A stretch of DNA of 64,000 nucleotides from Macrosoma leucophasiata. Taxonomy: Eukaryota; Arthropoda; Insecta; Lepidoptera; Hedylidae. Below, in pieces: positions 33,660 through 45,154 of this stretch. The number at the start of each line of letters is the position of its first letter. The first letter of the stretch is position 1. The position numbers and the translations under genes are program-made. Below the pieces are notes generated by a model that made no database searches, was not told the DNA's origin, and worked only from the letters and a program-made list of their open reading frames with translations. The stretch covers positions 13,725,001 through 13,789,000 of the forward strand of contig JAWQUS010000016.1 in assembly GCA_036365455.1 (NCBI GenBank), given 5' to 3'.

Positions 33660-34135
33660 TTACATACTGTATCATAAGAAGGTGTGCAGGAAAGAGCATG
33701 AAAGTAAGTTGAACGCGGTCGAGATGAGATCTTTGCGCAAGATCTGCGGTGTATCACTCACCGATCGCGTTCGTAATGAAGATGTAAGAAAGAGACTTTG
33801 TGTGAATGATAGTATCGGTGTAAAAATAAAAAAGGCATGTTCCGATGGTTCGGGCATATAGAAAGAATGTCGAATGAGCGAATGACTAAACAGATATACA
33901 ATGCGAATGTGGATGGTTGCAGAGGCCCAGGAAGACCAAGACTGACCTACCATGACCAAATAGGTCGAGTTCTGTCTGATGGTGGGGTCAAAAGTCTTAG
34001 GAATCGGCGTGCATGTATGAAGAGAATGATGAAGGTAGACGAGGCACGAGAGGTTGTCAGAAACGGGATATCTGGCGCTCTACACTCTCTGCCTACCCCG
34101 TTAGTGACCTGGCGTGAAGATACATACATACATAG
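33660..34135 (+). pseudogene. LINE-L reverse transcriptase C-terminal fragment
   Basis: C-terminal tail of a non-LTR retrotransposon RT, split by a single frame change near 33850. First frame: ESKLNAVEMRSLRKICGVSL then DRVRNEDVRKRL. Second frame: MFRWFGHIERMSNERMTKQI, then GPGRPRLTYHDQIGRVL and NRRACMKRMMKVDEAREVV. The 3' end reads CTGCCTACCCCGTTAGTGAC then GGCGTGAAG with an ATACATACATACATA tail. Related copies are at 4405-4695 and 50478-50635. The clade is uncertain; the frames resemble widespread insect endonuclease-RT tails. Confidence 0.8.
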
Positions 34136-34267
34136 AACTGCTTTCAAAAATGCTTTAACTATTGACGGCATAGAAAAAACAAATTAAATTTTCTATTTCG
34201 TCAATAGTTAAAAGATTAGCACTATCGCACTTATTTACATATTGAATCATCAGCAGTTCTTCTGCTT

Positions 34268-34547
34268 TTAAAAATTCTTCAACCATTGACGGCATACGGC
34301 ATAGAAAAAACAAATTCAGTAAAAGCAGTCCAGATGTCGTGTTAATCTCATTTCGCATGAGTGAATTACAAGATCGAAGCGGCGACGTTGGCGCGAAGCC
34401 AAATGGTCGGTCGCATCAGCAACCGCGATTCGCGTCCGATAAATTCTTTCACTTCTCATTGCATGGAAAACTTCCCCTAGTTTTAGAAGCGGCTAATAGA
34501 ATATCGCAGCTACAAATAATGCGCGCTCGACTGAGTTGATAAGTGAT
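34268..34547 (+). repeat. Local duplication, copy 2
   Basis: Partner of 32495-32757, same orientation, ~1.8 kb apart. Upstream, an ATTGACGGCATA...AAAAAACAAATT motif is itself repeated (about 34160-34185 and 34283-34315). Confidence 0.75.
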
Positions 34548-34644
34548 AAACGAGATTGAGATAACTAGGGAACTATCGTTTTAACCTTTTCCTTTTACCT
34601 TTAAAAAATTCTAACTTAACCAACCTTGCCTATATTTCAAAAAG

Positions 34645-34932
34645 GGTTTACTGCAGCTTTAAGACGGCTACTGCTGGACAAGGACGCCCACAAGTGTCGG
34701 TGCGTCATTAGGGGAAAATCCTAATAATAGTAACGGGGGACGCTGCTGCCCATCCCTCGTTATTGTATTTAATAAAATACCGCCACTGCGATCATCAATC
34801 TACATGCCAAACTTGGTGTTAATGGCAAAATTAAATTCTCCTCTCATAACACACAACATTATAGTGACATCTTTGAGAAAGGCTTTAGTCCAGCTATGGG
34901 CGTGTTTTGACTGAAGTGATGATGATAATTAT
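34645..34932 (+). repeat. Rep-F with (GAT)n tail
   Basis: Contains CGCTGCTGCCCATCCCTCGT, CATGCCAAACTTGGTGTTAA, GAGAAAGGCTTTAGTCCAGC and ends GTGATGATGATAAT. Its second half corresponds to 39880-40065, so it looks like the 3' end of a retroposon with a GAT-type tail. Confidence 0.6.
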
Positions 34933-34939
34933 AATTACA

Positions 34940-35198
34940 CTAGCTGACCCGGCAAACTTCGTATTGCCTCAGAATGTGAAATAATGTGTCAAAGGTTTGA
35001 TATATACGGACTATTTGTATGGGAAAATAAAATTGTGGTCTTTACTATTTCCCTTCAATTTCTTCATATTTTTTTACCTTTTACACCTTCCTTGGACTTT
35101 CAAAAATCATTCAAAACCAAAATTAGGCAAATCAGTCCAGCCGTTCTCGAGTTTTAGCGAGACTTACGAACAGTAATAGATTTTTATGTATATATAGA
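34940..35198 (-). mobile_element. Non-autonomous Helitron-like element (Heli-2)
   Basis: On the minus strand it starts TCTATATATACATAAAAATC and ends TTTGCCGGGTCAGCTAG. It pairs with the plus-strand copy at 40430-40708 over its whole length. 259 bp. Confidence 0.75.
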
Positions 35199-35694
35199 TT
35201 GTAAAAAGTTAACCATCATATCCAATCACTGATATGAGCTACAAATATACAAAGTGGAAACCTTCAAATGTTGAATATCATCACACGCTCATACGTTTCT
35301 CTTTGTAAGCAGACAATACAATATAATAATATGCATTTCCACGAGGAAAACTCTAATACATTCGACGGTACTTTTCAATACAAAAGGATTTTCTTCTGTG
35401 CCGTTAATAACGGAAAGATATAATCTTTGATTTCACTTGGTTCGTCTTTTATGCAAGAAAGCGAGTTTATTAATACATGGGCTTAACCTCTTTACAATTG
35501 CTTTATATTGGTTTTTGCTTGTGACTTCGTCTTTGTAAAGAGTTATTGTGAAATATTTGTGTGACAGATATCCAAATTTATATAAATCTTTGCGTGATTG
35601 CATAACAACCATTCGACATTACGATTTTTTACTTATTCGTGGCCAGTCTTGTGCGACAATAGAAATTTACATCAAGCGCCACTTTCTTGCACGT

Positions 35695-35927
35695 AGGGTT
35701 GCCAACTAAAAACAGTATCATACAGTTTTTTACTACATTATACTTTTACTGTTGAACAAAAAGTATGTATACAAAAATACTGTTTTCAGCATCAAAATGC
35801 TCAACACTATACGTTAGACTTCAGTAAATTAATAAATTGTGTTAGAAGCTCTAAAAGATATGTATTAATATTCTTCTTAGACCTAAATACAGGTACTTAA
35901 TTTTTTGTAAAAAAAGTTGGCAACCCT
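35695..35927. mobile_element. MITE-4 with 12-bp inverted ends
   Basis: AGGGTTGCCAAC at 35695-35706 and GTTGGCAACCCT at 35916-35927 are perfect inverses. The interior is AT-rich and non-coding. The duplication is unclear: GCAC is near both ends but not adjacent at left. Confidence 0.6.
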
Positions 35928-36589
35928 GCACATGGTACACCTTGTTGTTCAATAAACCAGTTTTCATCAAATTGTTGCTAGGTCGACAAAACCGGCGTAT
36001 TCCTTTTAAGTGTCCTATGATGATAGCGCCCCTTAAAGGACCTGGGTAGCTACCGGTACTGTATCTACCATCAGTATAGAATTCATAAATTAGGTATGGT
36101 GAGAAGGACCGTCACAAAATAAACGAGATATGCCAATAAAAATACACAACTAACTTACATATTTAGCGTCAGTGAACGCGGCGCATTTATTCTGGTATTT
36201 ATAAGGGTAGTATTTATTGGCTCATAACGTTTGTGCTCTATACTCGTACCTGGGCCGGGCCCAACGAATGCCACGTGTTAATAATGTTACTGTCAAGGTG
36301 TTCAGAGTTGACGTGGGTCCGAACAGTTTCACAATAGCTTTGCGATCATGTTCCATTTGACACTGCGAATGTGACTTTTCATAATTTCCTTTTTATGTTT
36401 TGGAAAAGGTACAATATAACTGCAAATTTTGTAAGTGGGTGTCTTTGTATGAAATGTTATTGAATTCTCAGTCACAGACACCCACACGTAAACCTACATT
36501 CAAGTCCCGTGGAGGGTTACCGAAGGGTTTAGGGCATTTACATCTTGAGAGTTGGTGTCTGATTTAAGTATTGAACACTTTTGTTACTC

Positions 36590-36785
36590 AAGACGATAGA
36601 TATCCACTGTTGGACAAGAGCCTTTACACAAAGATGGTGACAAAAGTAATATGTCGTCACATTTGGCATGCGAATTGACGTTCGGAGTTTTATCGCGGGA
36701 CGCTGCTGCCCATCCCGTGTTATTGTATTTGATGCCGCGTGTTCGGTTGCCTGTACTAGCGGAAAAATTCTCCTCCACTAGCAGG
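36590..36785 (+). repeat. Rep-F fragment
   Basis: CACTGTTGGACAAGAGCC, TATCGCGGGACGCTGCTGCC and CATCCCGTGTTATTGTATTT match 34645-34790 and 57788-57965. The minus-strand open frame here is a shadow of the repeat. Confidence 0.55.
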
Positions 36786-37949
36786 CTCAATTTTTTTTAT
36801 TTTTATTGAATCATTTACCTCATACGACGAAAGGGTAGCAGAGTATCTAATAGTTCATAATAAATAAGACCACGTAAAATCCAATTTGTCACTCGCATCG
36901 AATAAAAATATATCTCAAAAGAATTCAGACAAACCGGTGTTAAGCTTTTGGGGATAATAAAAATGCCGATCCATATTCCAGTGAAGGAGTGAAACAATGA
37001 GAAAAGAACTGCCAAACTCAGTGTATGTGTCTGGTACTTTTCGCCAAATGCAGACACCTCAGGACTTTTTGATTACTAACTTTGCGCTACATTTTGCAGA
37101 CAACAGTTCAAATTGTCAATTAGAATCAATTCTGCGTTCTGTGGCAACTCAGATGCTGTTGGACATATTTTATTGGTATACTGTGAACAATTTATTTGCA
37201 TTCCGTAGATAGAATCTTACATATTTTTATATGTAACAAAGGTTGCAAGAAGCATACAACTCTCATGGATGTTAAGTGATGACTGCAGGCTATAAACATC
37301 TTGTACGCGCCTACCATTTGAGTGATAGCAATGCGCGATCACAAGGAACCTTGTCCGTCCTACGCAAGTGAAATTATAAGGGCTATTTTATTATTCCATT
37401 TGTCGGGACCCATCCACCAATCAAATCGACTGAAGGAGCTCGGCGTCATCGCGGGTGGAAGGGTCTCGAAGTTTCGTCGAGTCACTTACTTCACTTCTAA
37501 ACTTGCTCACTTACCTTCAGCTAGAATTACCTGACCACTGCGCATCTCTTTGTTCTAGTTTCTAAATTATCTAGTTTTATATTCACGTAGATTATACAGT
37601 GTCCGATTATACATACAAGTTATATTTGTTGAGCATTAAAATTATTATAAACGTTAGTGCTCGAAGTTTAATTTTAAAGTTAGGCTTCCTACATTCCGTG
37701 TCCCGCACACATCTAAACAAGGTTTTTCCAACATTTTCAGGCCTGTCTTGAGAAGATGGCTTCCCATCGGTGATTGACCTGTTTTTACATTTTTTTTCAA
37801 TACGATATTAAGCCGGTAAAAATGTCAAGTTAAAAATTATTGAATAATGTCTTGTCTTAATTAGAGTAGAATGTGACACAGCACAAAAAATGCACCAAAT
37901 ATTGACGAGGACGAAGATTTATCTTTAGAAGATTTATTTTATAATTATA
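36786..37949. other. Mostly unassigned stretch
   Basis: No recognised gene. 37240-37300 is a diverged Rep-A 3' fragment (GATGTTAAGTGATGACTGCA). Two plus-strand open frames (about 36997-37212 and 37322-37534) have no known motif. Confidence 0.4.
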
Positions 37950-38238
37950 TTTACTGGTGGTAGAGCTCCAGTGACGGAGTTCGCGGGCGTAGGCACCACC
38001 TCATTACCTTATGTACTTGCCGCTAAATGAAAGTGTTCAGCATTACCGTGTTCCGGTCAGGTGGCAATGTACGCCCCTGTAATTTTTGGCACAGAGGCAT
38101 AACGCCTTAGGCCTCAGAAGTGGAAACGCATCTGCATTTTGACCTTGGTCTTTTTGTTGGTGTCTGTAGGCTGTAATCATCACTTAACATCAATGTGAAC
38201 TGCATGCTTGTTTGCCACTTCCGTAACATAAAAAAAAA
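37950..38238 (+). repeat. Rep-A, near full length, poly(A) at right
   Basis: Starts TTACTGGTGGTAGAGCTCCA and ends CGTAACATAAAAAAAAA. This is one of the best copies for defining both ends. A perfect hairpin begins 12 bp beyond its tail. Confidence 0.88.
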
Positions 38239-38249
38239 TGCTGTTGCAG

Positions 38250-38304
38250 AAACTGGAAAAACTTAACGAAATGAAGCGCTCATTTCGTTAAGTTTTTCCA
38301 GTTT
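38250..38304. other. Perfect 25-bp hairpin
   Basis: 38250-38274 is the exact reverse complement of 38280-38304, with loop AGCGC. The arm contains CTGGAAAAACTTAACGAAAT. No coding context; a regulatory or terminator role is not supported. Confidence 0.85.
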
Positions 38305-38470
38305 TTCCAAAAAAAAAGACAAAAAATAACCAATCGGGAAATAATATCGAGAACATTCAAAACTAGTTGTTAACATAAAAAAAAAAATTGCTGCTTTGCA
38401 GAAACTGGAAAAACTTAACGAAATGAGCGCTTCATTTCGTTAAGTGGTTATTTTTTGTCTTTTTTTTTAC
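38305..38470. repeat. Second, related hairpin unit with inverted flank
   Basis: GCAGAAACTGGAAAAACTTA recurs at about 38398-38417 and again folds on itself (AACGAAATGA / TCATTTCGTT). AGACAAAAAATAACC at 38319-38333 is inverted as GGTTATTTTTTGTCT at 38456-38470, enclosing the second hairpin. A poly(A) stretch precedes each hairpin unit. Confidence 0.75.
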
Positions 38471-38927
38471 AATATTTTATCTTAATTTGACAGTGATAGT
38501 ACCATTGGTACAATTATACGTATATTGTAGCTTTACGAAGGTCAGCATATAAATAATATTCTTTACTATTCACCGTCTGAACCGCCCATAATTCGTTTTT
38601 CCTGGAAAATATTACACCTTAGAGATAGCAGTCCGCAAGGCAAGCGAAGATTTTTTACTCTCATAATTTGAATTCAATTCACAGAAAGTAGCATGTCGTG
38701 CAATAAATAAAATGCAACTTCAAATGAGGCTGGCTGGAAATAATCCAACTCACTTGTGTACTTTTTGCTTCGTTACACTGCAATAAATGGTTAAAATGAG
38801 GTTATATTTCGGCGATAAACGTAGAGTTGTTGTACATTTATTTTATGTTAATGTATTAAATGCCGCATCAAATACTGTTTTATATGTAATCGATGGAATT
38901 CATACGAAAAATTTAAATATTTAGTTA

Positions 38928-39340
38928 TCTATACTTATAATAAAACTGTAGAAGTGAAAATTCTGTACATTGAAAATATTTAAAAAATAAATACCAGGGG
39001 ATGTTACTTGATCGATACCGAACACAAATATGTGATCAGAAATTTTTTTGTCTGTCTGTCTGTCTGTTTGTTCAAGCAACACACGATTACGATGAAACTT
39101 GGTATAATGTATACTTTATCATTTGGCGCACAACACTGGGTACTTTTTATCCCGGAGAAATGTGTGTTTGTCTGTGTGCACAAAGCACGCTAATTTAAAA
39201 AATGGCTTATCCGATTTGCAGTTTTCATTAATATATTGTGGCAAATTTTGCTTACCATTTAGTGTGCGTTTCATGTCAATCGGTTCAGAAATAAAAAAGT
39301 TACGACAGTTTAAAGAATCATATCGAATATTTTAAAACTA
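38928..39340 (+). mobile_element. Helitron-like 5' part (Heli-4), 3' truncated
   Basis: Starts TCTATACTTATAATAAAACT, a typical non-autonomous Helitron 5' end, and has the TGTCTGTCTGTCTGTTTG run. The 3' side is cut where a Rep-A fragment begins. The open frames across 39001-39335 belong to this repeat. Confidence 0.55.
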
Positions 39341-39510
39341 TTTTTTTTATTTATTTTTTTTATTAATGAAAGTGGTAAACAATCATGCAGTTCACGTTGA
39401 TGTTAAGTGATGACTGCAGCCTATAGACACCCACACAAAGACTTAGGTCAAAAAGCAGATGCGTTACCACTCCTGAGGCCTAAGGTGTTACGCCTCTGTG
39501 CCGGAAATGA
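39341..39510 (-). repeat. Rep-A, 5'-truncated
   Basis: Minus orientation from a T-rich end to CTCTGTGCCGGAAAT; the remaining part of the element is missing. Confidence 0.7.
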
Positions 39511-39549
39511 AAAATTTGTATCTGTCTTCTATCTGTTTTAAGGTTTTAA

Positions 39550-39780
39550 AAGTAAAAGGTAAAAATAGACCCTATTACTAATCCACCGCTGTCTGCCTGT
39601 CTGTCCGTCCATCCGTCTGTCTGTCACTAGGCTGCTCACATTAACAGTCATAGCTAGACAGTTAAAATTTTCACAAATTATGTACATATTTCTGTTATAT
39701 ACCGACAAGATTAAATACTAAAAATAAGAAAATTAAAATTTATAGAGGTCCAAGGGGGCATACAGTAAAAGTGTTTTTTT
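39550..39780 (+). repeat. Rep-E-like fragment
   Basis: CTGTCTGCCTGTCTGTCCGT and GTCATAGCTAGACAGTTAAA; related in style to Rep-E but only partly alignable. Confidence 0.4.
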
Positions 39781-39879
39781 TTTTGTATATTTTTTGCTCG
39801 ATATCTATAACGATAGCAAGAAGACGCTTAAAATTTTTACAGAATTTTTAGGTCTTATGTTGTATATTAACTTCCAACA

Positions 39880-40065
39880 AACGTACTTTTAAAGCATACC
39901 ATATAGCAGCGTCCCGGCATAAAACATTTGCCGCTATGATCACCATTCAGCATGCCAAGCGTGGCAATTATGGCGTATTCTTTCCTTATGACGCACAACA
40001 CTTTTAGGAGCATCTTCGGGAAAGGCTTTGTCCAGCGGAGACGGGTGGACGTCATGTAATTATGA
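39880..40065 (+). repeat. Rep-F 3' end
   Basis: CAGCATGCCAAGCGTGGCAA, TATGACGCACAACACTTTT, GGGAAAGGCTTTGTCCAGC. It matches the second half of 34645-34932 and leads straight into the GTG/GAT tract. Confidence 0.6.
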
Positions 40066-40290
40066 TCATGGTGATGGTGGTGGTGTTGTTGGTAGTTTTG
40101 GAGGCGTCTGTGGCATTGGTTGTGGTGGTGGTTTTGGTGGCGTTTGTGTCATTGGCGGCGTAGGTGTTTGATGATAGTGATGACGTTGATGGCGTTGGTG
40201 GCCATGGTAGTGGTGGCGGTGGTGGAGGTGGTAGTGATGACAGTGGTGGTGGTGACTATGGTGGTGATGGTGTAAGTGGCATTAGTGGTT
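40066..40290 (+). repeat. GTG/GAT-rich simple repeat
   Basis: About 225 bp dominated by GGTGGT and GATGAT triplets, almost free of C on this strand. Its position directly at the end of Rep-F suggests growth from that retroposon's GAT tail. Confidence 0.75.
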
Positions 40291-40429
40291 AAAAATGCAA
40301 AACGTTAATATTCATTTTTTCTCTTCTGCTGGCTCTTAGGGAGTGCCTATATAATGCATAGATCTATCTTTTATCTTTTATTCTCTGTTAGAAGCATTAA
40401 CTGACTGAAACTACAAAAGTTTATAATAA

Positions 40430-40470
<41 letters not shown>

Positions 40471-40708
40471 CAATTGCTGTTCGTTAGTCTCGCTAAAACT
40501 CGAGAACGGCTGGACCGATTTGGCTAATTTTGGTTTTGAATGATTTTTAGAAGCCCAGGGAAGGTTTAAAAGGTAAAAAAATATGTAGGATTTGAAGGCA
40601 AATAGCAAAAACCACTATTTCATTTTCCCATACAAATAGTCCGTATCTATCAAACCTTTGACATATTATTTCATTCTGAGGCAATACGAAGTATGCCGGG
40701 TCAACTAG
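40430..40708 (+). mobile_element. Helitron-like Heli-2 with expanded (TA)n
   Basis: Starts TC, then ~34 bp of (TA)n at 40433-40466, then the same body as 34940-35198 inverted, ending TGCCGGGTCAACTAG. The (TA)n run grew within the native TCTATATATA start. Confidence 0.75.
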
Positions 40709-40801
40709 TGTATAATATTACTTTGTCTATGTACAAAACACATTATTTAGTAGGTATGTACATTTGCAAAACTTTAAATTATCCCCTAAAAGTGCCTAAA
40801 T

Positions 40802-41012
40802 GACGACCCAGTTAGTCCAACGGTGTGAGATGACCGTTTGATTCGAAGGGTCGCGGGTAATATCCCCGCACCGGTACAAATATTTGTATGGCCTACAGAT
40901 ATTTGTTTCGGGTCTGGGTGTTTGTGTATGTGTTGTATGTGTACAACGGTACCCACGACATAGGTTTATACCTACTGTGGGACTGGGAGTGTAAGCGTAT
41001 TATTATTATTAA
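40802..41012 (+). repeat. tRNA-derived SINE-like repeat, diverged
   Basis: A B-box-like GGGTCGCGGGTAATATCCCC follows an A-box-like TTAGTCCAACGG. The body has GTACAAATATTTG and GTGTATGTGTTGTATGTG, and the tail is (ATT)n. Fragments recur at 30300-30395 and 54385-54430. Pol III boxes are degenerate. Confidence 0.5.
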
Positions 41013-41480
41013 AAATGTATTTATTTTCTTGGCGTTTTTATTGTATAAAATACCTAAACATTAACCAAGTACCACATTTCAACTCAATGAGCTTTATACT
41101 TTCGGACAGACAGACAGACACGGGTGATCCTACAAAGGTTCCGTTATTTCCTTTAAGTTAGGGTACCCCCTGAAAAGTCTTACTGTTGACGAGTTGTAAA
41201 ATTCGAGTGATAAACAAAAATAACAATTTTATACCTTAGGTTCGTTTTGTATCAAATATGAAACAAGATTCGAACATTTTTGAATATCAAAAACTATATT
41301 TTAATCAAGATATAGTCACTTTAGCAGGCTTATAAATCAAATAAGGAACAAAATGATTTTTATAATTGTATATGGCTTATTCATACACAAGAGAGTTATA
41401 TCCAAAATCATAGCGGTATTTTTTATATTCGAACGTTACCATCTTTCAATACAATATTTGTTTGTTTGTTACAGTTACAA

Positions 41481-41562
41481 TTTTTTATGTAATGAAGGTG
41501 GCAATCAAGCATGCAGTTCACATTGATGTTAAGTGTTTGCCACTTCCATAACATAAAAAAAA
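41481..41562. repeat. Rep-A mini fold-back
   Basis: The 3' end of Rep-A in minus orientation (TTTTTTATGTAATGAAGGTG to GATGTTAAG) is joined to its own inverse (TGTTTGCCACTTCCATAACA and poly(A)). Confidence 0.65.
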
Positions 41563-42039
41563 TGTCAATTTTCTGAACTTCGCCAATTACCTCCACAATA
41601 TATCTGAATCCAGGTTCATCAAACAATAAACATGGAACATAAAACTACAGTTATATCGTATTATAATAATCACGAAACATAAAATTTAATAAATAATTCA
41701 GGGTTTAATCGGAGCGTTAACTGCTGCGGGCGGCAATCGGTCGATTGGTGGGATGGGGGATTTTTCATATAAAATTATTACCATGTGTCGTTTTTATTAA
41801 TGCCATCTCCCTATATTTACCCCCTGCCCAACGATCCCCACGATGGCTACCGGACCATAAAGGATAATAATAAATTTAAATCAAAATTCTGCTCGCAAAA
41901 TGAGGATGAAGTTATCCATCAATGAAGGGAAAAATATAATAATGTTATACATGTTGTCTGATCGTATAACATTGGCAAATGTATATTAATCCTATTATAA
42001 AGAGAGAACGTTTGTATTTTTAACCAACTTCAAAATAAA

Positions 42040-42640
42040 AACCGGTCAAGTGCGCGTCGGGCCACGCGCAATGTAGTGTTCCGTATTTAGTGCACACACA
42101 AAAAAAACTTTATATGAAAACAAATAATAAATATTTACTCGCAAACTTTTTATAAGCCAACATAAGTGTGATAGTTTTCCTTTTAATTTCATGATATATG
42201 GCTACTATTGCCGTAACGTTTGAATTTCTAACAACAACCGTTTAGTCGGTAGGGAGGGGGGGGGGGGGACACACTTGACTCTAACGAAAATTGGCTAAAG
42301 CTTAATAAGTCACGAACAGTTAACTGAATCGAAAAATAATGTTTCCACACCTTTAATATTTTTGAAAGACCTATCTAACGATATCCCACACTACACGGAA
42401 AACGAAAAAAAAAAATATCCGCGCGTTATATGTATGTAGGGGAGGTACCCTAAATTAAAAAAAAAATCATGTGTTTATTCTACCACTTTGTCGGCCTAAT
42501 TAAGTTGTATACTTGTGCCAAATTTCAAGCTTCTAGTACTAATAGTTTTTGCGCTAAACCGAGCACGAACAGACATATAGACAGACGGACATGGCGAAAC
42601 TATAAGGGTTCCTTGTTTACTACGGAACCCTAAAAAGGAG
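42040..42640 (-). repeat. Rep-E element, inverted copy
   Basis: Left end AAAACCGGTCAAGTGCG and right end CTACGGAACCCTAAAAAGG are the inverse of the 33030-33659 ends. It contains a poly(G) run at about 42255-42269. Confidence 0.6.
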
Positions 42641-42670
42641 GTGTTCAGTTCAACATTTACGTGTGTGATA

Positions 42671-42790
42671 TTTATTTATTTATTTATTTAAACTTTTAGC
42701 ACATAAAATATGTACATAAGGCGGACTTAATACCTAGTGGTATTCTCTACCAGCCAACCTTAGTATATTGTTGGCATCGCCTAACATTTG
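42671..42790 (-). mobile_element. CR1/Daphne-like LINE 3' end
   Basis: (TTTA)n followed by GCACATAAAATATGTACATA and GGCGGACTTAATACC: the inverse of the tail at 6640-6718. Confidence 0.65.
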
Positions 42791-42846
42791 AGTATGATGA
42801 TCTGTTTAGAATTCCAAATACATGCGCAAAATTTCGTAAGTTTATG

Positions 42847-43131
42847 TTTTTTTTATGTATTGAAGGTGGCAAACAAGCCTGCAGTTCACATTGATGTTTA
42901 GTGATGACTGCAGCCTATTAACACCTACACCAAGATCAGAGGTCAAAATGCAGATGACGACGCCACTCCTGAGACTTTAGTTGTTATGTCTCTGTGATAG
43001 TTATTACGGGGCCATACATTATGAGTACCATCTAACCGGAACACGATAGTGCTGATCAACACTACCATTTAGCGGCAGATACGGTAATGCCTACGCCTAC
43101 GCCCCCGAGCTCGTACACTGGAACTCTACCA
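42847..43131 (-). repeat. Rep-A, near full length, diverged subtype
   Basis: Minus orientation; uses GTTATGTCTCTGTGATAGTT and TTATTACGGGGCCATACATT, the variant also seen at 45605 and 62456. It ends GAACTCTACCATG. Confidence 0.8.
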
Positions 43132-44471
43132 TGTATGTTTGTATGTGTTTTTTCTGAATACCCATAATCTTTTTCCCTTAATCATTGCAATTAGAATGTA
43201 TAATTCAGTTGTGTCAGAAAAAGTTTGTATAATCTTAATTCATTTAGAATAACCACTACTGAAATAATTCTCGATGTGCGTTAAGTGTTCTCACACAAAA
43301 AACGGCAAAGTTTACCATCAAATATTTTCCAAGCGTACACTAATGTGCGAAGCGTTAACAGGTCGTAATACGGTGGTGTGAACATGTTTTCCATAGGTAC
43401 AAAGTGGCCATAACTTGTTTCACAGGTGATTATCTCGGCACACGGCTCACTGCCTCGGATATAATATTTTAAAACAGTCTTGTGAGCAATTATTTCAATG
43501 ATCTAGCTTATGACGTCGTCCTGAGTTGTAAAGAGCTTTTCTCTTTTTAAATTGCCTTGAATGGGCTCACGACGACGTTTATGGCTTCAGGAAATTAAGT
43601 TGAAATGTTTTATTTTTTCAAGAAATATAACTGTAAGTTCTTAAGACCTGAACGCGAATTAATCCCGCTTATTTACAGTATTCAATAGTCTGTATACTTG
43701 TAAAAACAAAACCTATTTCTAAAGTGTAATTGCGCTCTGAATTTTTAATACAGTTTATGATATCAACCCAAAATTAAACAGAAAATGAGGTCCGTTCAAA
43801 ATGTAAGAACTATCGTATTAAAAATTTAACGAAATATGTAGTTAGCAAATTTTGGAGCAAGCCCAAAATTACAAGTTAATACCGGGACATTCACTTGGAA
43901 TATGCAGTCAAAGTTGAGTAAAATGTGGACATCCGGCGCTTAATTTGTGCCTGAACAACCTACGTAGGTTCACACGTATTTCTCAGTCGTTTTGTGTCAT
44001 GCAATTAACTGTTATGCTTTGACAGCGTATTAAAAGCCAGCTTAATTACGATGTCACTTAAGTTATGTTTTCATACATTTTTGGCGTTTGACTTTTGGAG
44101 GCTACGGTTATTATTAGGTAATAAGTTAAAGTGACTCCTTTATTACCCTTTGGGATATTGTGAAATAGTGATTTTTTATGTAGGTATTAATTAAATATGA
44201 ATTACCAAAGGACCACTTAAAGTTGCATTCCAAACGCTTGACCTGCCCACTTGCCAGATTTAAATGAACTGGATAAATTAAAGTTTGTTTTAAAAAAGTG
44301 GCGCATAGTAATGTGTATAACTTAGGCAAATAATGTAGAGATATTAACGTGATAACACGATTAACCTCATATTCAATTAACCACCATTATTAAAAAATAT
44401 TCAAGTTTCTAGTTTGTCACGAAATTATTTAAGTAACAGTCAAACTTAAGGCTAACAGTTCGTTAATACAA
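43132..44471. other. Unassigned AT-rich stretch
   Basis: Nothing recognised; small open frames have no motifs. Confidence 0.45.
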
Positions 44472-44481
44472 TCTATGTAAC

Positions 44482-44794
44482 GTACGTAACTTCACGCCTG
44501 TAATCCCCGAAGGGGTAGGCAGAGGTAAATGCATGCATTCAATCATACATGCAAACACCCACGACTCGCCGGTTACGTTTTGGCCCATGTAACAGGTGGC
44601 GAACCTGTTGCCATCTCCGGGCACATTACCAAACTCCGGGGTACTGGGAAACTTCCAGAAAATGGAAAAATCCCAATAGAAGCAAAGATAAAGGATTTTA
44701 AACCGTTATCTCTGATAGTCCCCGACCCGGGAATCGAACCCAGGACCTCCAGCATAATAGTAGTGGCCTGCTACCACTACGCTACTGAGGCAGT
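44482..44794 (-). mobile_element. tRNA-derived SINE (SINE-T), complete
   Basis: On the minus strand: tRNA-like head GCCTCAGTAGCGTAGTGG (A box) and GGGTTCGATTCCCGGGTCGG (B box). Next an unrelated body containing GGATTTTTCCATTTTCTGGA, then the 3' end CTGCCTACCCCTTCGGGGAT with GGCGTGAAGTTACGT. It is flanked by a 10-bp duplication, TCTATGTAAC, at 44472-44481 and 44795-44804. Confidence 0.88.
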
Positions 44795-45154
44795 TCTATG
44801 TAACATAAGACAATATACCTAAACCTAATCAATATTTAGAGTTTGACCCAAATACTTCATCAATGTCCAGAATATTCCTTTTCGATAAAAAAACAACAAT
44901 TCAAAACTCAAAGAGTCAAAGCTTCATTGAAAGCAAACACTAAATTGCTCTAACTTGATATCACATGGCATGTCGTTGCAACATGTTGTAACTCAACTCT
45001 TGCTCTCGCGTTCCCAATACCATTCTCTTGTTACAAGAGCTTTGGAAAAACTAGCGTCGGTAAAGAAAAATAGCATAGTTGGTAATAGATGGCGCTGCTG
45101 CTACCATAAAGCAATGCAATAGATGTGAAGGAAAGATTTGACAAATCGGGCAGG

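Noticed and set aside
36997..37534. Two plus-strand open frames of about 70 codons
   Set aside because: No family resemblance and no supporting signals; not called as genes.
39001..39335. Three overlapping plus-strand open frames
   Set aside because: They lie inside a Helitron-like repeat with a CTGT microsatellite; no coding signature.
42255..42269. Poly(G) run as a possible G-quadruplex
   Set aside because: A single homopolymer run inside a Rep-E copy; no further G-tracts nearby, so nothing beyond a simple repeat is supported.
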